Source: Prevotella sp. | Lineage (GTDB): Bacteria > Bacteroidota > Bacteroidia > Bacteroidales > Bacteroidaceae | Assembly: GCA_021204605.1 (NCBI GenBank) | Contig: JAJPZD010000025.1 | Span: 1-5,103, forward strand | Direction of reading: 5' to 3' | DNA: 5,103 nt | Shown: piece by piece, positions 1-5,103 of the stretch | Layout: every line of letters starts with the position of its first letter | Position numbering within the stretch: position 1 is the stretch's first letter | The notes under the pieces: generated by a model | What the model was told of the DNA's origin: nothing | What the model saw: only the letters and a program-made list of their open reading frames with translations | Databases searched by the model: none | Translations under genes and position numbers: made by a program

Positions 1-21
1 CTTTAAGACAAAGTATAGCCA

Positions 22-2496
22 TTATGAAAATCTGTTTTCCCAGCCCATGTCCATGACATTCTCTATCCAACTGTCAACACGTTTCTTTTTATACCCACTC
101 TTTTCCAAAGCCGCAGCCATAACACTATATTCCCGTTCCAATGAGGTTGAGAATATTCCTTTGTCATCGGTGTTTATTGAAACACTTATTTCGAAAGGCC
201 GCTTTTTAAGATGTTTGTTGTTGAACTTGGTTATAGGATGGGTTTCATACCCTGCCATTCCGCCAATGAGGACATTTGAGGTAGGATTACACTCAATATG
301 TATCTTTAGTTTTTTCACCTTGTTCAACATTTTCCTCTGCACCTTGACAATGGCTTCCACCATTTCCTGAGAAATCTCATATTCTGTCAATATTGCGCCA
401 TTTGTTTGAACTGAAGCTGACAGATAATAGTTCTTATATAGTTCTACCGCTTGCTCATCAGTTCTTTTTATTTCTTTTACCAGATTATTTTGGTCATTCG
501 CATACTGGTTCCAGCCAAAATCGTAAGTGAGTTTGTTGTGTGGACAGTTTCCCCTCAATCTCCAAGAATTGTAGTAAGTCTTTATTCGAGGAGCAGTCTC
601 ATCATATATACGAAAGAAAAAATCTTCATAATCGCTTTTTAATTTCTCAATTAAATGCCTTGAGAAAAATCTGCATTTTCCAATCATAAAATACAGCCAT
701 ACGATGTTGTCCAACAGCATTTGGCAGGGCATTACCACCTTGTGGTTAAGACGCTCGTAATACTTTCTCACATCTATTCCCAGCACCAAGCCATGCCCTA
801 TGCGGTCGCCCTTTTTAAGGCCTAAAAACATTATCGCCTCATCGACAGCTCTCAAGCCATCCACGATATCGATGAGATCTTCACCAACATGATAGGTAAA
901 ACCCAATCTTGGCATCTTTTCTTTCGCATCATTATTATATCCACGGAGAAATCTGTACGCCTGTGCGAAGACCTCCGGCCGGCAGCCAATCTCGCTGGAT
1001 GCCGCATCTGTACCGACTATGTATGTATTTATATCCTCACAATATCTGCATTTGCATAGTCTCACGATACTCGTGGCTTGCCTGAAAACTTTTTTTCTCG
1101 TCTCATTGTTTCTCAAGCACGCTATTTCGTATCTTTTTGGTTTTTCTTCCTTGTTTTTAATGAAATGGAATATGAATTTATACCGCAAGCCTTTATTCCC
1201 GCCAAAGTTCTCATCACAAACGGCGTTGTTTATTTTCTGCAATGAACGGACAATTTTGCCACTTGTTTCTTTGGGAGAAATTCTTGTCTCCAAATACCGG
1301 TGTTCCTCGTATTTATAAAAGTAACTTCCAACTGACAGCAGACTGTTCAGATGGCAATATATTCCACGCTCATATAACGCTACTTTACGTTTCTCATAAT
1401 CTTGAAAATTACTGAAACCTATTTTTCCGTTACATTGTATATATTCTTTTCTGAATTTTGATTTGATCAAAAGATATAGATATAAATATTTTTCTATCTC
1501 CCGTCTGTCTTTTTCCGATGAGAATATCCTGTAAAAGCTGTTATATAATATCAACCTCTCACTCTTGAGGCAATCCATCATATCAGTGAATGTGGTTTTG
1601 GCAGGAAGCGCATAGTCTATCGTCGCATCTTTATAAGTGAAGCTCCAGTTATTCGGTATGTTGTAAGGTAATTTGCATTTATACGAAGATGTGAAAGAAA
1701 TACAATCAATTTCATTTTTCAATTCCAAGGCGAAACTGCAAATTTCGTCTTTGCTCTTAGAGTCAATTATCTTATTGACCAAATTCTGCAGATTACGGTC
1801 AACATTATTGTTATCGTAATTGTAATAGAAAAGCAAAAATCTTATTGCCGCTGCCTTTATGAGCATTATTTCAATTCCCTCATAATAGTCATCATCCGTT
1901 GGACTCTGGTCAAGGCTGAATTTAAAGGCCTTTTTCGCTTTCCTTGACACCCTTACCTGATTCATGGCACTTATCCAACTCAACGAAAAATTATACGAAG
2001 ATGCATTCAAATGAGAATGTAATTCGGCAATATCCTTAGTCTCTAACAATTCATTAAGTCTATTGTTTTCATTGTCAATATCTATCTGTTCTCCCCATGG
2101 AAAATTATGCCGTTTTCCTATTCCCTTTTTTATATCGTATGCTGCCAACGCACTCATAACAAATATATCCTCACCTAAATACCTCGTCAACTCATGCCAA
2201 TCTGTCACATATTTGTATTTGTACAATGGATTTGGTTCTTTAAGATTCAGCACTTTTTCCGAAAAATGTAACAATATATTAAAAAGCGAATTTTCCAAAT
2301 ACATTAACTCTCCATCTTCCTTAGGTATAAACCAATATTCTTGCGCCAAATTCCACAAGTTTTCCAATTGATCCAATGTAAGATTTGGTGACATATCCCT
2401 CAAAAAACGTATCACCCAATCCCTGTCTAATCTATCAATACGGTTAAGCGGTATCTCCTGAAACAAGAATCGTATAATTAAACTGATATATTCCAT
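22..2496 (-). CDS. rdrB: RADAR adenosine deaminase subunit RdrB
   Basis: This is an 824-residue divergent member of the adenosine deaminase family, a zinc-dependent amidohydrolase fold that converts adenosine to inosine. The family motifs occur in the right order: ELHSHLN at 158-164 (metal ligands H160, H162), GTDAASSE at 495-502, TYHVGED at 534-540 (ligand H536, catalytic E539), RIGHG at 565-569 (H568), ECNPTSN at 735-741 and INTDD at 774-778 (D777, D778). The usual proline after DD is lysine. A standard deaminase has about 350 residues; here roughly 330 extra-long residues separate HxH from GxDxAxxE and about 165 separate RIGHG from ECNPTSN, as expected for RdrB. A CxCxxC cluster sits at 481-486. 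In studied systems RdrB forms a dodecameric shell that deaminates adenosine in RNA or in ATP/dATP during infection. No membrane segment is seen. The start ATG shares a base with the rdrA stop, which suggests translational coupling. No key residue is missing. Confidence 0.92.
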   Translation of the reverse strand: MEYISLIIRFLFQEIPLNRIDRLDRDWVIRFLRDMSPNLTLDQLENLWNLAQEYWFIPKEDGELMYLENSLFNILLHFSEKVLNLKEPNPLYKYKYVTDWHELTRYLGEDIFVMSALAAYDIKKGIGKRHNFPWGEQIDIDNENNRLNELLETKDIAELHSHLNASSYNFSLSWISAMNQVRVSRKAKKAFKFSLDQSPTDDDYYEGIEIMLIKAAAIRFLLFYYNYDNNNVDRNLQNLVNKIIDSKSKDEICSFALELKNEIDCISFTSSYKCKLPYNIPNNWSFTYKDATIDYALPAKTTFTDMMDCLKSERLILYNSFYRIFSSEKDRREIEKYLYLYLLIKSKFRKEYIQCNGKIGFSNFQDYEKRKVALYERGIYCHLNSLLSVGSYFYKYEEHRYLETRISPKETSGKIVRSLQKINNAVCDENFGGNKGLRYKFIFHFIKNKEEKPKRYEIACLRNNETRKKVFRQATSIVRLCKCRYCEDINTYIVGTDAASSEIGCRPEVFAQAYRFLRGYNNDAKEKMPRLGFTYHVGEDLIDIVDGLRAVDEAIMFLGLKKGDRIGHGLVLGIDVRKYYERLNHKVVMPCQMLLDNIVWLYFMIGKCRFFSRHLIEKLKSDYEDFFFRIYDETAPRIKTYYNSWRLRGNCPHNKLTYDFGWNQYANDQNNLVKEIKRTDEQAVELYKNYYLSASVQTNGAILTEYEISQEMVEAIVKVQRKMLNKVKKLKIHIECNPTSNVLIGGMAGYETHPITKFNNKHLKKRPFEISVSINTDDKGIFSTSLEREYSVMAAALEKSGYKKKRVDSWIENVMDMGWENRFS

Positions 2497-2588
2497 TATT
2501 CATATTCTTTCATTTTTCGGAATAATTCCTCAGTATCTTTTGTTTTTAAATATGAATATATTCCATTAAATATATTCATTTCATTTTT
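2487..2588. repeat. Imperfect direct repeat pair at the rdrA/rdrB junction
   Basis: The segments 2487-2517 (31 bases) and 2557-2588 (32 bases) align at 28 of 32 positions with one gap, 70 bases apart. The first spans the TAATG overlap, the rdrA C-terminus and the first codons of rdrB. The second lies inside rdrA around residues 812-822. The two copies are read in different frames, so this is a DNA-level similarity, not a protein repeat. The sequence is very AT-rich, so some of the match may be chance. Confidence 0.5.
2494..2498 (-). promoter_or_regulatory. TAATG stop-start overlap between rdrA and rdrB
   Basis: The rdrA stop TAA (2498-2496) and the rdrB start ATG (2496-2494) share one A. There is no clear Shine-Dalgarno sequence in front of this start, and I see no promoter between the genes. 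Reinitiation or coupled translation after rdrA is the simplest way to make RdrB, and it would tie the amounts of the two partners together. The overlap is seen directly; the coupling is inferred. Confidence 0.8.
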
Positions 2589-5021
2589 ATTCAGATTTCT
2601 CAACCAATCTTTTATTTCAGATACAAATGAAAAATCCAAATTGTAATATTTATCTTCATCCATGTCGTATGTGAAAATATTAAACTGAGATACTTTTAAA
2701 AAGAAATCCGCCAGCAAAAAATTTATTTGCGCGCCTTTGAAATTATCAGAATCGATGGAATCATAAAAAGCCTGTACCACCTCAGCGTTCCTGAATGAGC
2801 ATAAAGACAGCCAATCGCTTTCACGGAAAGCATTCTCATTTGAATTATGCGCTCTATGCTCTAATGTGTATTGCTTAAACTTATAAAGAAAACTACAATC
2901 TTTCAGATCAACCAAGTTGTAAAAATTTTCCCCCTTTGGAAATCGGGAATAGCATTTCTTTATTCTCGTAATATTAAAGAAAAACGCATTCAGGTCAAAA
3001 TAGCCATTTATATTTACGCTGTTAAACTGTCTGGCATAATTAATATCAGAACGTAAACGATAGCTCGGATCATAGTAGTCTTTATCATTTTTAGGAACAT
3101 GACGCGTTGAGAAATGTCTTGCAGTGCAAAGCATGAAAAACTCTGCCATTTTTACCAAATTTCCCATTTCAGACAAATTAGAAGAATTAACTGTCATTCG
3201 ATGGACGCAATAACCTATCAGAACATATAAAGAGCTTAAGTCTATTTTCCTATCCCCACGTGAAATATCTTCTTTTGCTTCATTTGGCAGTAATTTCTTA
3301 AGTCTTGTATTATAAAAACGTCCTCCCACGAGTTTATCGAATGCGTTGAGTTCACTATACACATCTTGCCTTATCACATCTTCTCCTATTTCGTTATCGT
3401 TCTTCCCAGCATTGTTTCCCCCCTTTTTATCTTCCTGTGTTCTCAACTCCTCCGTTACAATGTCATAACTTTCATACATACGGATGGAATATATGGTCCG
3501 GAGCATGAAAAGGAAGCACATGTCTTTGTCTGATGTGTATGTTTTTTCCAGCATATCAATAATGCTTAGGACATCTCCTACGGAAATATTGTAAACCCTG
3601 TTTGATTTCCTGAATATATACGTTATCTCTGTCTCCACATCAGGCTCATCGTATTCGCCCTTTGAATCAATACCATTGAACCGCCTTTTTAATATGTCAA
3701 GCACACTTTTATTGAAAAGAATATAATCCTCAACTGTCAACAGTTCCTCAATCAATGAGCGTCCGGACTCATCCAAGTTGTTTTTCATCCAATCACCAAA
3801 GAGATAGTTCTTGAATACAGTCTTGTTGTAAAGATTAACATCTTGATTGTCATAATAATCTTTCATATTATACAGCATACTGACCAACTGGCATAGATCC
3901 CTTAGATTTCTAGGAATGATATACGATACTTTCACTGGCGTGTTGTAAAACAAATAACGGGTTTTGCTGAAAATCATATCCAATACGGCAAACTTTACAG
4001 GTTTACCTTTTATCTTATCGTCTCCATCGATGCACAGCTCGTTTTCCATGTAAAACTCTCCATCCGGCATATAAATCCTATGTGATTGTGGAATCATTTT
4101 CGCAATGTACCGTTCCACCATGGCATCTATGTCAATATTTTTCTTTTCGCTTATGTCAGCATTGTTCTTTTCAACCAGACTTTCGTACTGTTGTACGAAT
4201 TTATTGCGTTTTATCATTTCAAACTGATCCAGTTTCAACGCCATCAATACTATAATATTGTCTTGTATCAGATATTTGCGTATCTGCTCAGCCATTTCGT
4301 CAGCCTGAGAGGAGTTCAAGTCAATGTCATCAATAGTTATCAACAACTTGTGTCTTTCTTTGCCAATAAATTTGAGCCACGTATCTACAAGGTCGCTTAT
4401 ATCTTTTTTCAGTTTTATAGATGCGGCCATAATGCTTAACTGCTGTAGGTCATTCTCGTAAATATCATCAAGTTTACCGTCAATCAAATATCTGATGTTT
4501 CGTTGCGAATCATGAAACAGTTCCAACAGTTTTCGCTCATTAGCTTCTAATTTGTTAGCATCTTTATTACGTTTACTGTCATATACATTAAACAACGTGG
4601 CAAGGAATATAGCCAAGATATTATGTTTATCATCAAAAAATGAAGGGTCTATCAAGTCTAATGCATAAATACCTGTTTCAGATATAGTCGGATATTTAGC
4701 TTTACCGAAAATAACAGGATCTTTTTTATTCTCCAGCAATTTTGCAATCGACAGCATACACGATGTCTTGCCAGACCCGCGGTCACCAATAAAAGCGAAT
4801 ATATTGTTGTCAGATTCCTGTTGATGTGTTTCCTCATCTTTTATATTCTGATTTTCGTTCTGTGCATCTGCCTGTTCCGCAGTTGTTTTCAGATATTTTT
4901 CTATTGCATCCAAACAATATTTATACTGTTCTTTGAAAATCAATTCAGAAGAATCGCTTTGTTGTATATCCTCTATCTGTGGTTTGTTCTCAAGACCAAT
5001 CTTAAACGTGATTTGCTGCAT
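2496..5021 (-). CDS. rdrA: RADAR ATPase subunit RdrA
   Basis: This is an 841-residue P-loop NTPase of AAA+-like type, the ATPase partner of the RADAR deaminase. Walker A is GDRGSGKT at residues 79-86 (K85, T86). Walker B lies at 225-235, a hydrophobic strand ending in D231-D232. A PRNLRDL segment at 370-376 resembles an AAA+ sensor-2 arginine motif; that assignment is inferred. A polar Q/N/E-rich stretch (about 46-73) precedes Walker A, and a second G/N/K-rich linker (about 527-548) divides the protein. The rest looks helical and soluble, with no signal peptide or membrane segment. In studied RADAR systems RdrA forms rings that dock on the RdrB shell and are needed for defence. The start is the first ATG after an in-frame stop at 5043-5045. 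It has no Shine-Dalgarno sequence, only an A-rich leader. The stop overlaps the rdrB start. Without the neighbouring deaminase this would only be callable as a P-loop ATPase. Confidence 0.88.
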   Translation of the reverse strand: MQQITFKIGLENKPQIEDIQQSDSSELIFKEQYKYCLDAIEKYLKTTAEQADAQNENQNIKDEETHQQESDNNIFAFIGDRGSGKTSCMLSIAKLLENKKDPVIFGKAKYPTISETGIYALDLIDPSFFDDKHNILAIFLATLFNVYDSKRNKDANKLEANERKLLELFHDSQRNIRYLIDGKLDDIYENDLQQLSIMAASIKLKKDISDLVDTWLKFIGKERHKLLITIDDIDLNSSQADEMAEQIRKYLIQDNIIVLMALKLDQFEMIKRNKFVQQYESLVEKNNADISEKKNIDIDAMVERYIAKMIPQSHRIYMPDGEFYMENELCIDGDDKIKGKPVKFAVLDMIFSKTRYLFYNTPVKVSYIIPRNLRDLCQLVSMLYNMKDYYDNQDVNLYNKTVFKNYLFGDWMKNNLDESGRSLIEELLTVEDYILFNKSVLDILKRRFNGIDSKGEYDEPDVETEITYIFRKSNRVYNISVGDVLSIIDMLEKTYTSDKDMCFLFMLRTIYSIRMYESYDIVTEELRTQEDKKGGNNAGKNDNEIGEDVIRQDVYSELNAFDKLVGGRFYNTRLKKLLPNEAKEDISRGDRKIDLSSLYVLIGYCVHRMTVNSSNLSEMGNLVKMAEFFMLCTARHFSTRHVPKNDKDYYDPSYRLRSDINYARQFNSVNINGYFDLNAFFFNITRIKKCYSRFPKGENFYNLVDLKDCSFLYKFKQYTLEHRAHNSNENAFRESDWLSLCSFRNAEVVQAFYDSIDSDNFKGAQINFLLADFFLKVSQFNIFTYDMDEDKYYNLDFSFVSEIKDWLRNLNKNEMNIFNGIYSYLKTKDTEELFRKMKEYE

Positions 5022-5025
5022 GGTT

Positions 5026-5043
5026 ATGTTTTTTATGTTTTTT
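5026..5043 (-). repeat. Tandem 9-bp repeat in the rdrA leader
   Basis: Two exact adjacent copies of AAAAAACAT (coding sense) end four bases before the rdrA ATG. They form the A-rich patch where a Shine-Dalgarno sequence would normally be. Such A-rich leaders favour initiation in Bacteroidota. The repeat could also change copy number by slippage, which would alter the spacing between the inverted repeat and the start codon; that is speculation. Confidence 0.6.
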
Positions 5044-5049
5044 TAAATG

Positions 5050-5070
5050 ATTATGTACCTTATACATAAT
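5050..5070. repeat. Perfect 8-bp inverted repeat, 5-base spacer
   Basis: The arms are ATTATGTA (5050-5057) and TACATAAT (5063-5070), exact reverse complements separated by CCTTA. The element starts 28 bases upstream of the rdrA ATG. It could be an operator for a dimeric regulator or a weak hairpin in the 5' untranslated region. No U-tract that would make it an intrinsic terminator for rdrA-direction transcription follows; an A-run does. The symmetry is certain, the function is not known. Confidence 0.6.
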
Positions 5071-5103
5071 ACGCCGATGTTTATGCCAATGTCTTTTTCA
5101 AAA

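Larger units (their letters stand above)
22..5021 (-). other. RADAR anti-phage defence operon (rdrA-rdrB)
   Basis: Two long genes on the same strand overlap by one base and fill almost the whole window. The order, a P-loop ATPase of about 840 residues followed by a divergent adenosine deaminase of about 820 residues, is the core architecture of RADAR. Both proteins keep their catalytic motifs: Walker A and B in the first, and HxH, GxDxAxxE, HxGE, RIGHG and NTDD in the second. RADAR is known to act as a phage-triggered adenosine-to-inosine deaminase that halts infection. No third gene (the Csx27-like or SLATT membrane protein seen with some RADAR loci) fits in the window, but both flanks are cut very close to the operon, so one could lie just outside. 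Confidence 0.9.
5022..5103 (-). promoter_or_regulatory. AT-rich leader upstream of rdrA
   Basis: These 82 bases before the rdrA start should contain at least part of its control region. They hold an 8-bp inverted repeat, a tandem 9-bp A-rich repeat next to the ATG, and two near-identical 8-mers on the plus strand (GCCGATGT at 5073-5080 and GCCAATGT at 5085-5092). No Bacteroidota-type promoter (TTTG about 20 bases before TAnnTTTG) is present, so the promoter may lie past the window edge or be atypical. The A-rich stretch with no Shine-Dalgarno sequence matches the usual style of Bacteroidota translation starts. Confidence 0.45.

Noticed and set aside
7..15. TATACTTTG just after the rdrB stop (coding sense), resembling the Bacteroidota TAnnTTTG promoter element for a downstream gene
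   Set aside because: It is off by one base in the spacing of the TA pair, and I found no supporting upstream element; the downstream gene is not in the window.
1..21. Terminator after rdrB
   Set aside because: Only 21 bases remain after the stop codon, and they contain no stem with a following T-run.
47..2371. Plus-strand open frames opposite rdrB, for example 47-370, 1019-1318 and 2063-2371
   Set aside because: They lie fully antisense to a gene with complete catalytic motifs. Their translations are rich in F, L, I and S with no recognisable domain, as expected of complementary-strand shadows in AT-rich DNA.
2554..2563. 10-bp perfect palindrome GAATATATTC inside rdrA, considered as a regulatory site for rdrB
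   Set aside because: Short AT palindromes are common in this composition. It is explained by coding sequence and by the junction repeat already listed.
3418..3428. Run of six G preceded by five A (coding sense) in rdrA, considered as a phase-variation tract or programmed frameshift site
   Set aside because: The frame runs intact through it, it lies in the low-complexity linker (residues about 532-535), the A-run is one base short of the A-AAA-AAG slippery heptamer, and no alternative frame of interest follows.
4086..5069. Plus-strand open frames opposite rdrA (4086-4439, 4821-5069), which look hydrophobic enough to suggest a small membrane accessory protein
   Set aside because: The hydrophobicity comes from reading polar, A-rich rdrA codons in reverse complement. 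The frames overlap the Walker B and N-terminal regions and have no start context or domain of their own.
5059..5089. Possible sigma-70-like promoter for rdrA: TTGGCA (5089-5084) and TATAAG (5064-5059) in coding sense, spaced 19
   Set aside because: The spacing is long, both boxes are imperfect, the second overlaps the inverted repeat, and Bacteroidota generally use a different promoter consensus that is absent here.

Overview
The window holds a two-gene operon on the minus strand that reads as a RADAR anti-phage defence system (phage restriction by an adenosine deaminase acting on RNA). The first gene (2496-5021) encodes an 841-residue P-loop ATPase that fits RdrA. The second (22-2496) encodes an 824-residue divergent adenosine deaminase that fits RdrB. 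No other gene can be supported. Both strands were considered, and the open frames on the plus strand are antisense shadows of these two genes.

Layout in the direction of transcription (high to low coordinates): 5103-5022 is a short AT-rich leader with a perfect 8-bp inverted repeat and a tandem 9-bp repeat just before the start codon. 5021-2496 is rdrA, with Walker A (4764-4787) and Walker B (4317-4349) motifs. The rdrA stop codon and the rdrB start codon share one base (TAATG). 2496-22 is rdrB, with the full set of adenosine deaminase metal and catalytic motifs spread over an unusually long chain. 21-1 is a remnant of downstream sequence with nothing recognisable.

From published work on other RADAR systems, RdrA and RdrB assemble into a very large complex. 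Phage infection triggers it to deaminate adenosine to inosine; one line of work reports RNA editing, another reports conversion of free ATP/dATP to ITP/dITP. Either way phage propagation stops. RdrA is the ATPase partner and RdrB carries the deaminase centre. The catalytic residues of both are intact here, so the system looks functional by sequence.

The organism is probably a member of the Bacteroidota (Bacteroidales-like). The DNA is AT-rich, and neither gene has a convincing Shine-Dalgarno sequence, rdrA instead having an A-rich leader. This is an inference from composition and style, not a firm identification. The system itself is already known. The less ordinary points are the leader repeats, an imperfect duplication around the rdrA/rdrB junction that creates a decoy copy of the rdrB start, a CxCxxC cluster inside RdrB, and the absence from the window of the small membrane-protein accessory gene found with some RADAR systems.
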